A stretch of DNA of 64,000 bases from Candidatus Symbiopectobacterium sp. NZEC151 (GCF_025962655.1 NZ_JAGFPE010000002.1:186001-250000), one strand, 5' to 3'; numbered from the stretch's first letter, positions 10,075 to 20,874 are shown. The notes: generated from the letters alone by a model not told the origin. Numbers and translations are program-made.

Positions 10075-10626
10075 TCAATGGCCTGGAAAATTCACCAGAC
10101 TGTAGCAGTTGATACCGAGGTTATTCAAACGCTGCTCGCCGCCCAGATCGAACAGATTAATGATAAATGCCGCATCGGTGACGTCTCCACCCAAACGGCG
10201 AATCAGCTTAACCGTGGCTTCAATGGTGCCACCGGTTGCCAACAGATCGTCAATCACCAGCACTTTATCACCTGCGTTGATGGCGTCAGTGTGAATTTCC
10301 AGGCTGTCAGTGCCGTACTCCAACTCATAGCTTTCTGAAATCGTCGGGCGCGGCAATTTGCCCGGTTTACGCACCGGCACAAAACCCACACCCAGCGCCA
10401 GTGCAACTGGCGCACCGAACAGGAAACCGCGCGCTTCCGTGCCCACCACTTTCGTTACGCCAGTGTCACGAAAACGGTTTACCAGCATCTCGATACTGGT
10501 CGCATACGCAACGGGCGCTTCCAGCAGACTCGTGACATCACGGAACAAGATCCCCGGTTTGGGATAATCGGGAATGCTTTTAATGCTGTTTTTAATTAAT
10601 TCTGACTGCTGTGCGGTTACGCTCAT
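10075..10626 (-). CDS. apt: adenine phosphoribosyltransferase
   Basis: Salvages adenine to AMP with PRPP in the cytoplasm. 183 residues from ATG 10626, the same length as E. coli Apt. Shows the PRTase signature [17 protein letters not shown] (PRPP-binding loop) and the family's [14 protein letters not shown] and [20 protein letters not shown] segments. A second ATG directly upstream (10629) is equally well placed behind AGG; homologues start MT/SATAQQ, so I use 10626. The open frame upstream to 10803 overlaps ybaN and is not believed. Confidence 0.97.
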   Translation of the reverse strand: MSVTAQQSELIKNSIKSIPDYPKPGILFRDVTSLLEAPVAYATSIEMLVNRFRDTGVTKVVGTEARGFLFGAPVALALGVGFVPVRKPGKLPRPTISESYELEYGTDSLEIHTDAINAGDKVLVIDDLLATGGTIEATVKLIRRLGGDVTDAAFIINLFDLGGEQRLNNLGINCYSLVNFPGH

Positions 10627-10783
10627 CATCTTTTGCCTGATAGTACGCTTTAAAAATCTTACCCATGACCGCTGTCGCTCCTTTCCTCTCATCGATACTG
10701 AGAGATAACCGGAGGCAAACGGCACACGAAAACGCTCAAATCTAGTCAAACTGACGATCAAATGCAACAGCCTGCGGTGGGTT

Positions 10784-11152
10784 TTATTGTCGCGGATCAA
10801 CAACCGGCAGGCGCAACATAAAGGTTAGCAACACCGTCATGATGGTGAGCAGCAGCACGCGGACCCACATCATATCCACCAGCCACAGCGAAATAGCAAA
10901 GGTCAGCACGATCATCACCACCGCTTTGCCTTTCGCCCCCGGCGGCAACGCCCGGTGATCCTGCCAGTGACGCAAATAGGGACCGAACCAGGAACGGTAG
11001 AGCAACCAGGCATGAAAGCGCGGGGAGGAACGGGCAAAGCACCATGCAGCCAGCAGCAGGAAAGGAGTGGTCGGCAACAGCGGCAACACAACGCCTAACG
11101 TCGCCAGCACAACGGCCAGCCATCCCAACACCAGCAACCCGATACGATACAT
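10784..11152 (-). CDS. ybaN: YbaN, DUF454 small inner-membrane protein
   Basis: Function not established. 122 residues with the DUF454 pattern: hydrophobic N-terminal helix ([22 protein letters not shown]), the conserved [37 protein letters not shown] core and a C-terminal pair of hydrophobic helices. Start ATG 11152 is chosen over the GTG one codon upstream. Same strand as apt, about 157 bases before its start, so possibly a shared transcript. Divergent from priC. Confidence 0.88.
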   Translation of the reverse strand: MYRIGLLVLGWLAVVLATLGVVLPLLPTTPFLLLAAWCFARSSPRFHAWLLYRSWFGPYLRHWQDHRALPPGAKGKAVVMIVLTFAISLWLVDMMWVRVLLLTIMTVLLTFMLRLPVVDPRQ

Positions 11153-11315
11153 CACTGCTCATCCTCTTCACGTTACGCCCTGGTACTCTAGCATCCCGCC
11201 CTTTCCTGACGTTAGTTAAGATGCACTCATCTTTCTCCCGCACGCGCAAAAGGCTTGTACCTGCTAACAATCCCGTGCAAGCTTGGCTTTATCATTTAAT
11301 TATGTGGGTCAACCC

Positions 11316-11852
11316 GTGAACCGCCACCACTTTCTTCAGGCGTTGGAACATCAACTTGTCCTGTTGGCTCAGGCGGTCGCTCCGCTGGCAGACAGGCCGT
11401 TGGCCTATTCCCGTTTTGACAGGCAGCTGTTTCAATCGCATGGCACGCGTTTGCGTGATTATCTGAGTGAGGTTGAGCAAAATTTTCAGTCCTTGCGCCA
11501 TCTGGTAACCGAAAACCGTACCGAACGCGTCGCGTTCATGACGGAAAAATTGGTCGCGCAGATCGGTGCTTTACAGCGGGAACTCTCCACACAGGCGTTA
11601 CGCCGTCAGGAAAAGACGCCGGTCGCCATCGCCAGCGATTTGTACCAAAAGCTGGCAGAGCATCAGGACTATGAACGACGCCTGAATCTGATGATTCAGG
11701 ACCGGGAAAGCCAACTCGACAGAGCGACAACGCTGAGCGCACAGCAGCAGTTGCAACGTGAGGTAGCCGCGCTCGAGGGCCGACTGGCGCGCTGTCGTCA
11801 GGCGCTGGCGCGTTTGGAGCGTCAGGTGGAAAGGCGTGAACAAGGGCTGTAA
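11316..11852 (+). CDS. priC: primosomal replication protein PriC
   Basis: Restarts stalled forks by loading DnaB independently of PriA. 178 residues from GTG 11316 (E. coli 175). Visible family features: SRFDRQLFQ near the N-terminus, DYERRLNLMIQDRESQLDRA in the middle and a Gln/Arg-rich C-terminal helix LEGRLARCRQALARLERQVE. The start is uncertain: TTG 11283 and GTG 11304 are in frame, none has a strong ribosome-binding site, and 11316 gives the family length. Followed after 22 bases by rsmS. Confidence 0.85.
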   Translation: MNRHHFLQALEHQLVLLAQAVAPLADRPLAYSRFDRQLFQSHGTRLRDYLSEVEQNFQSLRHLVTENRTERVAFMTEKLVAQIGALQRELSTQALRRQEKTPVAIASDLYQKLAEHQDYERRLNLMIQDRESQLDRATTLSAQQQLQREVAALEGRLARCRQALARLERQVERREQGL

Positions 11853-11874
11853 CCGCAACCAAAGGAACTAACGC

Positions 11875-12045
11875 ATGTCGCTGGAAAATGCCCCGCCAGA
11901 GGTCAAACTGGCGGTAGACCTGATTATGCTGCTGGAAGAGAGCGATATCGCGCCCGATGTGGTGCTGGCGGCGTTAGAGATTGTGCAACGCGACTATCAA
12001 TCCAAGGCGCATGCGGTAACCCAGCATGCGCCTGACAACCAATGA
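11875..12045 (+). CDS. rsmS: RsmS (YbaM), short DUF2496 protein
   Basis: 56-residue protein, [20 protein letters not shown] at the N-terminus, near-identical in its first half to E. coli YbaM. In E. carotovora-type plant pathogens RsmS was named as a regulator of secondary metabolism; the mechanism is not clear to me. AAAGGA stands nine bases before the ATG. The gene is downstream of priC on the same strand, and its stop lies in a hairpin shared with the end of convergent mscK. The tail (residues 44-56, AKAHAVTQ-like, His/Gln-rich) differs from E. coli. Confidence 0.88.
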   Translation: MSLENAPPEVKLAVDLIMLLEESDIAPDVVLAALEIVQRDYQSKAHAVTQHAPDNQ

Positions 12046-12063
12046 ACCCGCTTAGGCGGGTTC
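12044..12063. terminator. hairpin spanning the facing stop codons of rsmS and mscK
   Basis: GAACCCGC (12044-12051), loop TTAG, GCGGGTTC (12056-12063): a perfect 8-bp stem. The rsmS stop TGA (12043-12045) overlaps the 5' arm and the mscK stop lies in the loop (12052-12054 on the minus strand). Neither side has a T-run, so it is not a textbook terminator; it may protect 3' ends. Confidence 0.5.
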
Positions 12064-15000
12064 ACCGGCCGCGTTACCGCCCAACGCGCGGTTTATCTCC
12101 TGCACTTCACTGCCCTGTTTGTTATGCAGGTAGACTTCGAGCTGGTTAAACGCGATATCAATATTATTTTCCCGACACAGCCTGTCGATACTGCGGTTTA
12201 ACTCATCCACCGTATAGCTGCGATCGCGCAGTTCCCGCACGTAAAGCCGCAGTTCGTGATCCAGCGAGCTGGCACCAAACGCCAGGAAAAACACCTGCGG
12301 CTCAGGATCGATCATCACGCGGCTGTTCTCATGCGCCGCCTGCAACAACACCGCCTTCACCTTGTCCAGATCGGAGCCGTAGGCCACGCCAATCTTAATC
12401 AGCACGCGCGTGATGGTGTCCGACAGCGACCAGTTGATCAGCCGCTCGGTCACAAAGGCCTTGTTAGGGATAATCACCTCTTTACGATCGAAATCCGTAA
12501 TGGTGGTGGCGCGAATACGAATCTTGCTGACCGAGCCGGAATAGGTGCCAATAGTAATGGTATCGCCAATGCGCACCGGTCGTTCGAACAGGATGATCAG
12601 GCCGGAAATAAAGTTGGCGAAAATCTCCTGCAAGCCGAACCCTAACCCCACCAACAACGCGGTGACCAGCCACTGTAACTTGTCCCATGACACCCCGATA
12701 GAACTGAGCGAGGTGGTGGTGCCCACCGCCATGATCAGGTAGCTCAACATGGTGGTGATGGCGTAAGAGGTGCCTTGACGCAATTGCAAACGCGACAACA
12801 CCAGCACTTCCAGCAAGCCCGGCAAGTTGCGCATTAACACATAGGCCACCACCGCGACCACCACCGACAGCATCAGATTGCCCAGCGTCACCGCCTGCAA
12901 CACGGCATTGCCCGCCACGGTCGCGTTGTAATGCCACAGCGTAATGCTGTCCAGATAGGACATCACCGTCACCAAATCGGACCAAATCCAATAGAGCACG
13001 CCGGAGAAGATCAGCAACAGCACCATGGTGGTCAAACGCAACGATTGCTGACCAATCTGATCCAGCGCCAACGGCGGCTCCGGTGCCGGTTCGCTGCCCT
13101 CCGCCCCTTCTTTATTCAGGCTCTGACGCCGCGCGACCGCACGCCGGTAGGCCAATCGGCGCGCCGCAACGCTCAAACCGCGAATGGTGGTGAGGTAGAC
13201 CAGGTTCCACACCAGTAACAAATACAGGCTTTCCACCCAGCGCCCCAGCAGTCGCAGCGTGGTGTAGAAGTAACCACACACCATCAACCCCAGCAGTACC
13301 AACGGCAGGATCGCCATCACAGTAATCACAATCAACCGGATAGTGTGCGTCTCTTTTTCCCGCCAACTGTCACGACAAAGCGGAAACACCAGAATGCCCA
13401 GCAGGATCAGGTTGCAGAAAATCACAATCTGCCCGATCACGTCATCCACCAGATAGAGTGGCGCTTTCTCACCGATAACCGACCAGAAGATCAGCGGCAG
13501 CAGCGCACCGCCCAGTCGCAGCGCCTGACGACGGTAGTGAGCCGCCAGTGAAACGCTAAAATTGAAGTGCCGCTCACCGATGCCACCCGGTTTCATCGCC
13601 CGATAGAGCACACCGAACACCAGCCACAGCAGCGCAAACTGCTGACTCATGCCCCACACCGCATCGCCAACGGCATTTTCGGCATAGTGAAAGCACAGAC
13701 CGAACGCGAGGATCAGCATAATCCCCGGCAGCACCATCACGGTTTCCAATAGCAATGCCTGTGGCGTATGGCGCTGCGAATCCCGTTTTAGTTGCCCGAC
13801 ATCATTCGACAGGCGCTCGATATACCCGGCAATAAGACGCCGCCGCCAATAGATAAGTCCGCTCACCAGCAGCATCGGTACAATAAAGAGTAGCGTCCGT
13901 AACGCCCCCTGACGCCAGTCGTCCCACTGGAAAGCCAGACTGGAGTGGCGCACTTGCTGTTTCAATCCGCCAGGCAGCTCTTTCAGCCAGGTCCAGTCCA
14001 TCGGTTTATTACTGCTGACCCAGAAAATCTGCTGCGTCAGCGTATGCTGCAATGACGCCGTGACGCTGACCAACTGCTGGCGGTTGATTTGCAGATTGAT
14101 GGCCAGCATCAGTTGGTTGCCCAGTTGCTTATTAAGCTGGTCGAGCAGCTCACGTCGCGTATCAAGGATCTGGCCCAGCGCATCGTGCACTTCGTCATCC
14201 AGCGCAACGCCCTTGTTGGCCGCCATCAGTTTGCTGATGTATTCGTCGCCACGAAACAGCACATCGCGCTGCTGATTGATCTCAAACTGCTCAAGACGCA
14301 GATCGGCAATTTGCGTGCTCATGTCGTTCATGGAAGAAGCAGAAGGCAGGCTGAGCTGCTGCTGATACAGGATGCGCGACAGCAACAGACTGCCCTTGAG
14401 CACGGTAACCTGCTCTTTGAGGTTACGTTCGGATTGCAGGGTGCGATCGAGCCAGTTCTTCACCTGAATGCTTTCCTGCACCAGCGTATTGCTCGACTGC
14501 GTTGCCGCCACCAGGCGCTGGCTGAGTTGGTGGTTGGTTTCCAGCTCCCCCTTCACCAGCGGGTTGTCCTGGATGCGCTGCGCGTCTTCCGAGGTTTGCG
14601 CCTCTTTGGCGGTTTTCTCCGACAGCGTGAGTCGCTTGCCGTTGAGCACGCTTTGCAACGCCTGCACCATTTTCTCCAACTGGTTGATCTGGGCAGAGGC
14701 ATAGTCGCGCTGCTTCTGTAGCAAATCTTGCAGCGTGGTGTTCACTTCCAGACTTTTACGCTGTTGCTCCATTTGCAAACCCACCAAGGCCTGCTCGGTT
14801 TGCAGCAGCGCTTGCTGGCTGGAGCGCAGCGCATTCTGGCTGGCCTCCACGCCGTTAAGCTGGTTGCGAATCTTCTGGCTGCGCTGCGACAGCGCGGTTA
14901 ATGCGCTTTGAACGCGTTCCGGCTGGGTTTGCAGGGAGATCAACTGGCTGTTGTAGGTGGAGAGGTTTTCCTGCGCCGACTGTAAGTTATCCAGCGACTC

Positions 15001-15417
15001 ATTGAGACGGGTTTCCAATTGGCGCAGCGAGAGCGCCTCGAGCGACGCCGTAGCAACATCGTTATTGCTTAACGCCGCCAGGTCGTCTGCCGCCTGACGC
15101 AGTTTAGCGGGCGCTTGCGTCGCCTGCTGCTTTAGCTGCGCGGTCTCCTGACGTACCCGGTCAATGGTATCCAGATACTCAAGCGTGTGCGTGAGATCCT
15201 GCTGCGTCAGCTTATCGGCTTCCGTCAGGTTTTTCTGTTTGCCAATGGCGTCCAGTCGCCCTTGAATCTCACTGCGCGTGGGAATGTCATTGCTGGTCGC
15301 AGCTTGTGCAACAGTGGAAAATCCAATGGAAAATAGCACTAAAAGGGCAACGCAGCGGGAAACAATCGATAGAATACGCGGGAAATCAAGGCCGCGAGAA
15401 AGGGACTTGCAGTACAT
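12052..15417 (-). CDS. mscK: MscK (KefA), potassium-dependent mechanosensitive channel
   Basis: Large MscS-superfamily channel of the inner membrane that releases solutes on hypo-osmotic shock and needs external K+. 1121 residues (E. coli 1120). Signal peptide ends STVAQA near residue 39. Residues about 45-470 form a Gln/Leu-rich, periplasmic coiled-coil region. Then about eleven hydrophobic segments, and the MscS core with LQWLVTALLVGLGFGLQEIFANFISGLIILFERP-like pore helix near residue 915 and the beta-domain (KVIIPNKAFV-type). The C-terminus ends in a short polar tail. Convergent with rsmS, with six bases between stops; divergence with acrR is absent (both minus). Confidence 0.96.
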   Translation of the reverse strand: MYCKSLSRGLDFPRILSIVSRCVALLVLFSIGFSTVAQAATSNDIPTRSEIQGRLDAIGKQKNLTEADKLTQQDLTHTLEYLDTIDRVRQETAQLKQQATQAPAKLRQAADDLAALSNNDVATASLEALSLRQLETRLNESLDNLQSAQENLSTYNSQLISLQTQPERVQSALTALSQRSQKIRNQLNGVEASQNALRSSQQALLQTEQALVGLQMEQQRKSLEVNTTLQDLLQKQRDYASAQINQLEKMVQALQSVLNGKRLTLSEKTAKEAQTSEDAQRIQDNPLVKGELETNHQLSQRLVAATQSSNTLVQESIQVKNWLDRTLQSERNLKEQVTVLKGSLLLSRILYQQQLSLPSASSMNDMSTQIADLRLEQFEINQQRDVLFRGDEYISKLMAANKGVALDDEVHDALGQILDTRRELLDQLNKQLGNQLMLAINLQINRQQLVSVTASLQHTLTQQIFWVSSNKPMDWTWLKELPGGLKQQVRHSSLAFQWDDWRQGALRTLLFIVPMLLVSGLIYWRRRLIAGYIERLSNDVGQLKRDSQRHTPQALLLETVMVLPGIMLILAFGLCFHYAENAVGDAVWGMSQQFALLWLVFGVLYRAMKPGGIGERHFNFSVSLAAHYRRQALRLGGALLPLIFWSVIGEKAPLYLVDDVIGQIVIFCNLILLGILVFPLCRDSWREKETHTIRLIVITVMAILPLVLLGLMVCGYFYTTLRLLGRWVESLYLLLVWNLVYLTTIRGLSVAARRLAYRRAVARRQSLNKEGAEGSEPAPEPPLALDQIGQQSLRLTTMVLLLIFSGVLYWIWSDLVTVMSYLDSITLWHYNATVAGNAVLQAVTLGNLMLSVVVAVVAYVLMRNLPGLLEVLVLSRLQLRQGTSYAITTMLSYLIMAVGTTTSLSSIGVSWDKLQWLVTALLVGLGFGLQEIFANFISGLIILFERPVRIGDTITIGTYSGSVSKIRIRATTITDFDRKEVIIPNKAFVTERLINWSLSDTITRVLIKIGVAYGSDLDKVKAVLLQAAHENSRVMIDPEPQVFFLAFGASSLDHELRLYVRELRDRSYTVDELNRSIDRLCRENNIDIAFNQLEVYLHNKQGSEVQEINRALGGNAAGEPA

Positions 15418-15543
15418 GATACGTCGTCAGGCATAAAAAGAATGGCGAAGAATATCACGGTTCTGCACGCAAACGCACGGAGCAAACCCGACGAAAAAGT
15501 AACGATTCATTATAACGGACAGTGTGTTATAACGGATTGAATT

Positions 15544-16209
15544 TTAGTCGGCGTTTTCTTGTACCGTCGTGGCAAGCGGCAGCCTGAGCGCTGGGCTGAA
15601 ACGCAGCATATCAATAAAGCTGTCTACCAGGGTTGGCGCCTCCTGATGGATATCAAAGCTTTCAGGCAGAAACAGCCAGTTCTCCAGGATACCGGAGAAA
15701 TAGGCGCGCAAGGTCACGGCGGCACGACGCAAATGCAGATCGGACGGCAGGAAACCCAGTTGAACACTGTGATTGAGGCTGGCCTCAATTTGTTCATAGC
15801 AGGAGAAATAGAGCGCCTTGCGGGCGTTATACGACGGTAACATTTCACCGACAAACTCACACTTATGGAAGATGATCTCCATTATCGAGCGCCACTGGGT
15901 GTCGGTCGTCGTCAAACGCAGCATATAGATCAGTAACTCACGCATCACATGCAGTGGATTATCGGGGAATTTTGCCTGATACTCAGATTCGAAATCGCAG
16001 ATTTTTGCATCTGAAAGCGTCCATATTTCGTCAAACAACTCAGCCTTGTTTTTGAAGTGCCAATAAATCGCGCCGCGCGTGACGCCTGCGGCGGTTGCGA
16101 TACCCGCCAGCGACGTGGCGGAGACGCCGAACTCGGAGAAGAGGCGTAAGGCCGTATCAATAATGTGTTTTCGTGTTTCCTGGGCCTGCTGTTTGGTTTT
16201 TCGTGCCAT
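15544..16209 (-). CDS. acrR: AcrR, TetR-family repressor of acrAB
   Basis: Ligand-responsive local repressor of the AcrAB pump. 221 residues (E. coli 215). The N-terminal TetR helix-turn-helix is clear: TRKHIIDTALRLFSEFGVSATSLAGIATAAGVTRGAIYWHFKNK, residues about 12-55 (split here by function: recognition helix VTRGAIYWHF). The C-terminal domain is the less conserved ligand pocket. Divergent from acrA with a perfect operator palindrome between them (16237-16262), 28 bases from its own start, implying repression of both directions. Confidence 0.95.
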   Translation of the reverse strand: MARKTKQQAQETRKHIIDTALRLFSEFGVSATSLAGIATAAGVTRGAIYWHFKNKAELFDEIWTLSDAKICDFESEYQAKFPDNPLHVMRELLIYMLRLTTTDTQWRSIMEIIFHKCEFVGEMLPSYNARKALYFSCYEQIEASLNHSVQLGFLPSDLHLRRAAVTLRAYFSGILENWLFLPESFDIHQEAPTLVDSFIDMLRFSPALRLPLATTVQENAD

Positions 16210-16236
16210 GGCGCTGTTTTTTAAAGGAAGCGTGAT

Positions 16237-16262
16237 TTACATACATTCGCGAATGTATGTAA
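16237..16262. promoter_or_regulatory. AcrR operator
   Basis: A perfect 26-bp palindrome: half-site TTACATACATTCG followed by its exact inverse complement. It matches the known E. coli AcrR box in half-site sequence and position between acrR and acrA. It must overlap the acrA promoter region, so bound AcrR would block transcription. Confidence 0.9.
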
Positions 16263-16351
16263 CATAACACGCTTGCAGGATTATCGCAGCAATGGGTTTT
16301 AGGGCTTGTGATCCATTGGTCAAATTCAAATCGGACACTTGAGGTTTATTT

Positions 16352-17548
16352 ATGAACAAAAACAGAAGGCTTATGCCTCTGGCGGCAGTCCTGATGCTTT
16401 CTGGCGGCTTAGCGCTCACCGGGTGTGATAATAAAAATGAAGGTCAGCATCAAGGTGGCGGGCAGCAAGCACCTGAAGTTGGCATTGTGACCCTCAAAAC
16501 GCAACCGCTGAACGTGATTACCGAACTTCCAGGGCGCACTAACGCATTCCGCATTGCCGAGGTTCGGCCTCAGGTGAGCGGCATTATTCAGAAACGTCAC
16601 TTCGTCGAAGGGAGCGACGTGAAAGCGGGCACTTCGCTGTACCAGATTGATCCGGCAACCTATCAGGCGGCTTTAAACAGCGCGAAAGGCTCGCTGGCGC
16701 AAGCACAGGCTCAGGCAGAAATCGCCCGTTTGACCGTAAACCGTTACAAACCGCTGGTTGGCACCAATTATGTCAGCAAGCAGGATTACGATCAGGCATT
16801 GGCCACACAGCGTCAGGCTGAAGCCAGCGTACAAGCGGCGCAAGCCTCTGTGGATTCAGCCATGATCAACCTGAACTACACCAAGGTGCTTTCCCCGATT
16901 TCAGGCCGCGTCGGTAAATCGACAGTCACCGAAGGGGCATTGGTGGCTTCCGGTCAGGCGACAGCGTTGACCAGCGTGCAGCAACTCGATCCGATCTATG
17001 TGGATGTGACGCAATCCAGCAATGACTATCTGCGACTCAAGCGTGAGCTGGAGCAAGGCACGCTGAAGCAAGCCGGTGGTAAAGCCACCGTGCGTTTGCT
17101 GCTGGATAACGGCACTGAGTATGCCCAAAACGGCACGCTGGAGTTTTCCGATGTCACGGTAGATGAAACCACGGGCTCTATCACCCTGCGCGCCATCTTC
17201 CCCAACCCGCAACACGATTTGCTGCCGGGCATGTTTGTGCGCGCGCGCCTCGATTCAGGTGTGAACAATGACGCGCTGCTGGTGCCGCAACAAGGCGTGA
17301 CGCGCAACCCGCGTGGTGAAGCCACCGCCATGGTGGTTGGCGAAGGCGACAAGGTTGAAGCACGTACGCTCACGACTGCCCAGGCTATCGGCAGCAACTG
17401 GCTGGTGACCTCCGGCCTTAAAGCAGGCGATCGTCTTATCGTGACTGGGTTGCAGAAAATCAGACCCGGCGCGCCCGTCAAAGCAAAAGAGACGGCACCT
17501 GGGAATGGTGAAGAAAAACCTGCGCAGTCTGAACCCGCGAAGTCTTAA
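16352..17548 (+). CDS. acrA: AcrA, periplasmic adaptor of the AcrAB-TolC multidrug pump
   Basis: Membrane fusion lipoprotein linking AcrB to TolC. 398 residues. Lipobox LALTGC with the acylated cysteine at residue 25. Adaptor order is visible: beta-barrel/lipoyl (GRTNAFRIAEVRPQVSGII), alpha-hairpin (AKGSLAQAQAQAEIARL ... ATQRQAEASVQAAQASVDSA), second lipoyl half (LSPISGRVGKS), beta-barrel and membrane-proximal domain. The C-terminal tail is Lys/Glu/Pro-rich. Start follows GAGG at about 16341. First gene of acrAB, repressed by AcrR. Confidence 0.97.
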   Translation: MNKNRRLMPLAAVLMLSGGLALTGCDNKNEGQHQGGGQQAPEVGIVTLKTQPLNVITELPGRTNAFRIAEVRPQVSGIIQKRHFVEGSDVKAGTSLYQIDPATYQAALNSAKGSLAQAQAQAEIARLTVNRYKPLVGTNYVSKQDYDQALATQRQAEASVQAAQASVDSAMINLNYTKVLSPISGRVGKSTVTEGALVASGQATALTSVQQLDPIYVDVTQSSNDYLRLKRELEQGTLKQAGGKATVRLLLDNGTEYAQNGTLEFSDVTVDETTGSITLRAIFPNPQHDLLPGMFVRARLDSGVNNDALLVPQQGVTRNPRGEATAMVVGEGDKVEARTLTTAQAIGSNWLVTSGLKAGDRLIVTGLQKIRPGAPVKAKETAPGNGEEKPAQSEPAKS

Positions 17549-17564
17549 CAGGAGCCTGTAATTC

Positions 17565-20500
17565 ATGGCTAAGTTTTTTATTGATCGTCCCATCTTTGCA
17601 TGGGTGCTCGCCATTATGGTGATGCTGGCGGGGGCGTTGGCAATTATCAAGTTGCCTATCGCCCAATATCCGACCATTGCACCACCGGCCATTGAAATAA
17701 CGGCGAACTACCCGGGCGCGGATGCTTCTACACTGCAAGACTCCGTGACGCAGGTTATCGAACAGAACATGAACGGTATCGATAACCTGTTGTACATGGC
17801 ATCCAGCAGTGATTCATCGGGCACAGTTCAGATTACGCTGACGTTTGACTCGAAAGCGGATCCGGACATTGCTCAGGTTCAGGTACAGAACAAACTGCAA
17901 CTGGCGATGCCGCTGTTGCCGCAGGAAGTGCAGCAACAGGGCGTCAGCGTTCAGAAATCGAGCAGCAGCTTCCTGATGGTAGCAGGCTTTATTTCTGAAG
18001 AAGGTTCACTGACGCAGCAGGACATCGCTGACTATGTGGCGGCCAATATCAAAGATCCGCTCAGCCGTACCAACGGTGTCGGTGACGTGCAGTTGTTTGG
18101 TGCCCAATACGCAATGCGTATCTGGCTGGACCCGAATAAGCTCAACAGCTTCCAGATGACCACCGGCGATGTGGTGGCTGCCATTAAAGTGCAGAACAAC
18201 CAGATTGCCTCCGGTCAATTGGGTGGTACCCCGCCGTTGCCGGGGCAAAAGCTGAACGCCTCCATCATTGCCCAGACGCGACTGAAATCCGCCGATGAGT
18301 TCTCCAACATTCTGTTGCGCGTCAACGCCGACGGTTCGCAGGTGCGCTTGCGTGATGTCGCCCGCGTCGAGTTGGGTGGTGAAGATTACAGCGTGATTGC
18401 TCGCTACAACGGCCAGGCAGCCGCAGGTGTGGGGATTAAACTGGCAACCGGCGCCAATGCGCTGGATACCGCATCCGCCGTTAAAGCCGAGTTGGGTAAG
18501 TTACAGCAGTTCTTCCCGGCTGGGTTGAAAGTGGTTTATCCCTACGACACCACGCCGTTCGTTAAGATCTCGATTAACGAAGTGGTAAAAACGCTGGCGG
18601 AAGCCATCGTGCTGGTGTTCCTAGTGATGTACCTGTTCCTGCAAAACTTCCGCGCCACGCTGATCCCGACGATCGCGGTGCCGGTGGTGCTGTTAGGCAC
18701 GTTCGCGATCCTTTCTGCCTTCGGTTACTCGATTAACACCTTGACCATGTTCGCCATGGTGCTAGCCATCGGCCTGTTGGTGGATGACGCCATCGTAGTG
18801 GTGGAGAACGTCGAGCGTGTCATGATGGAAGAAGGGCTACCGCCCAAGGAAGCCACCAAGAAATCGATGACGCAGATTCAGGGCGCGCTGGTCGGTATTG
18901 CGCTGGTGCTGTCTGCGGTATTTATTCCGATGGCGTTCACGGGCGGTTCTACCGGTGCCATTTACCGCCAGTTCTCCATCACCATTGTGTCCGCGATGGT
19001 GCTGTCGGTACTGGTGGCGTTGATTCTGACGCCAGCGCTGTGTGCCACGCTGCTCAAACCGATCGCCAAGGGCGACCATCACGAGAAGACCGGCTTCTTC
19101 GGCTGGTTCAACAAGCTGTTTGAAAAGAGCACCAGCCACTACACCGATAGCGTTGCCAACATTTTGCGCAGTACCGGTCGTTATCTGGTGGTCTACCTGC
19201 TGATCGTGGTGGGTCTCGCGGTGCTTTTCATGCGCCTGCCAAGCTCCTTCCTGCCGGAAGAAGATCAGGGCGTGCTCTTGACCATGGTGCAACTGCCCGC
19301 AGGTGCAACCCAAGAGAGCACCGAGCGCGTGCTGGAACGTGTGACCAAACACTATCTGGAGAATGAGAAAGACAACGTTAACTCGGTGTTTACCGTTAAC
19401 GGTTTCGGCTTCTCCGGTCGTGGACAGAACGCCGGTCTGGTGTTTGCCAGCTTGAAAGATTGGGGCGAACGTCCTGGTGCTGAAAACAAGGTCGGTGCCA
19501 TTGCCGGTCGGGCTAACGGCGCATTCTCGCAAATCAAGGAAGCGATCGTTATCGCCTTTAACGTCCCGGCGATCGTTGAGCTGGGTACCGCAACCGGTTT
19601 TGACTTCCAGTTGCTGGATCAGGCTAACCTGGGGCACGAGAAGCTGACCGCGGCGCGTAACCAACTGCTGGGAATGGCCGCACAGCGTCCTGATACCGTG
19701 GTCGGTGTTCGTCCAAACGGCATGGAAGATACTCCGCAGTTCCGTATCGATATCGATCAGGAAAAAGCCCAGGCGCTGGGTGTGTCCCTGTCGGATATCA
19801 ACGCCACGCTGGCAACCGCGCTGGGCGGCAGCTACGTCAATGACTTTATTGACCGTGGCCGCGTGAAGAAAGTGTATGTGCAGGCTGATGCGCCGTTCCG
19901 TATGCTACCAAGCGATATTGAGCGTTGGTATGTTCGCGGCAGCAATAACCAAATGGTGCCGTTCTCTTCCTTCTCGCAAAGCCACTGGACGCACGGCTCA
20001 CCGCGTCTGGAACGCTATAACGGACAGCCGTCCATGCAGATTCAGGGTGAAGCCACACCGGGTAAGAGTACCGGTGAAGCAATGGCCCTGATGGAAGAGT
20101 TCGCCAAACAGTTGCCGGAAGGTATTGGCTACGACTGGACTGGGATGTCTTATCAGGAACGTCTGTCGGGTAACCAGGCACCGGCCCTGTATGCCATTTC
20201 TCTGATTGTGGTGTTCCTGTGTCTGGCCGCGCTGTACGAGAGTTGGTCTATTCCCTTCTCCGTTATGCTGGTGGTGCCGTTGGGTATCATCGGTGCGCTG
20301 CTGGCCGCTACCATGCGCGGGCTGGAGAACGACGTTTACTTTAAGGTAGGGCTACTGACCACCATTGGTCTATCGGCGAAGAACGCTATTCTTATCGTTG
20401 AATTCGCCAAAGATCTTATGGAGAAAGAGGGCAAAGGCCTGGTGGAAGCGACGCTTGATGCCGTACGTATGCGTCTGCGCCCCATCCTGATGACCTCGTT

Positions 20501-20711
20501 GGCCTTTATTCTCGGCGTAGTGCCGTTGGTCATCAGCTCCGGTGCCGGTTCCGGCGCACAGAACGCCGTAGGTACTGGTGTAATGGGCGGGATGATTACC
20601 GCAACGGTGTTGGCGATCTTCTTTGTTCCTGTCTTCTTTGTGGTGGTACGCCGCCGCTTTAGCAAGAAAAATGAAGATATCGAACACAGCCATATCGTTG
20701 AAAAACCGTAA
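17565..20711 (+). CDS. acrB: AcrB, RND multidrug efflux transporter
   Basis: Proton-driven inner-membrane exporter of drugs, bile salts and dyes; trimer in the AcrAB-TolC pump. 1048 residues (E. coli 1049). Starts [17 protein letters not shown], the RND signature. The proton-relay aspartates appear in [17 protein letters not shown] (Asp407/Asp408 region) and the relay lysine in [15 protein letters not shown] near residue 940. Two large periplasmic loops follow TM1 and TM7. Sixteen bases after acrA, so one operon; a strong terminator follows. The C-terminal tail is short ([10 protein letters not shown]). Confidence 0.98.
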   Translation: MAKFFIDRPIFAWVLAIMVMLAGALAIIKLPIAQYPTIAPPAIEITANYPGADASTLQDSVTQVIEQNMNGIDNLLYMASSSDSSGTVQITLTFDSKADPDIAQVQVQNKLQLAMPLLPQEVQQQGVSVQKSSSSFLMVAGFISEEGSLTQQDIADYVAANIKDPLSRTNGVGDVQLFGAQYAMRIWLDPNKLNSFQMTTGDVVAAIKVQNNQIASGQLGGTPPLPGQKLNASIIAQTRLKSADEFSNILLRVNADGSQVRLRDVARVELGGEDYSVIARYNGQAAAGVGIKLATGANALDTASAVKAELGKLQQFFPAGLKVVYPYDTTPFVKISINEVVKTLAEAIVLVFLVMYLFLQNFRATLIPTIAVPVVLLGTFAILSAFGYSINTLTMFAMVLAIGLLVDDAIVVVENVERVMMEEGLPPKEATKKSMTQIQGALVGIALVLSAVFIPMAFTGGSTGAIYRQFSITIVSAMVLSVLVALILTPALCATLLKPIAKGDHHEKTGFFGWFNKLFEKSTSHYTDSVANILRSTGRYLVVYLLIVVGLAVLFMRLPSSFLPEEDQGVLLTMVQLPAGATQESTERVLERVTKHYLENEKDNVNSVFTVNGFGFSGRGQNAGLVFASLKDWGERPGAENKVGAIAGRANGAFSQIKEAIVIAFNVPAIVELGTATGFDFQLLDQANLGHEKLTAARNQLLGMAAQRPDTVVGVRPNGMEDTPQFRIDIDQEKAQALGVSLSDINATLATALGGSYVNDFIDRGRVKKVYVQADAPFRMLPSDIERWYVRGSNNQMVPFSSFSQSHWTHGSPRLERYNGQPSMQIQGEATPGKSTGEAMALMEEFAKQLPEGIGYDWTGMSYQERLSGNQAPALYAISLIVVFLCLAALYESWSIPFSVMLVVPLGIIGALLAATMRGLENDVYFKVGLLTTIGLSAKNAILIVEFAKDLMEKEGKGLVEATLDAVRMRLRPILMTSLAFILGVVPLVISSGAGSGAQNAVGTGVMGGMITATVLAIFFVPVFFVVVRRRFSKKNEDIEHSHIVEKP

Positions 20712-20726
20712 CTGAGTTATTCCTCC

Positions 20727-20753
20727 AAAGGCCGCGCAAGCGGCCTTTTTTTT
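20727..20753 (+). terminator. acrAB terminator
   Basis: AAAGGCCGC, loop GCAA, GCGGCCTTT (9 bp), then a T-run to 20753. Sixteen bases beyond the acrB stop. Confidence 0.9.
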
Positions 20754-20843
20754 GCCTGCCGGTGTTGACCGCCCCCTGCCCTTGCCGCATTAAACCCTCA
20801 GACATAACAGGGTTGATCTTGTGCCCGAAGAAGCGCACAATAA

Positions 20844-20861
20844 GTTATGTTATAACATAAC
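20844..20861. promoter_or_regulatory. Zur (zinc uptake regulator) operator
   Basis: GTTATGTTATAACATAAC is a perfect 18-bp palindrome and agrees with the enterobacterial Zur consensus around TGTTATAACA. It ends 13 bases before the rpmE2 ATG, so it overlaps the leader or promoter. rpmE2-rpmJ2 operons are known Zur targets. Confidence 0.85.
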
Positions 20862-20874
20862 AATGAGGTTTTTC

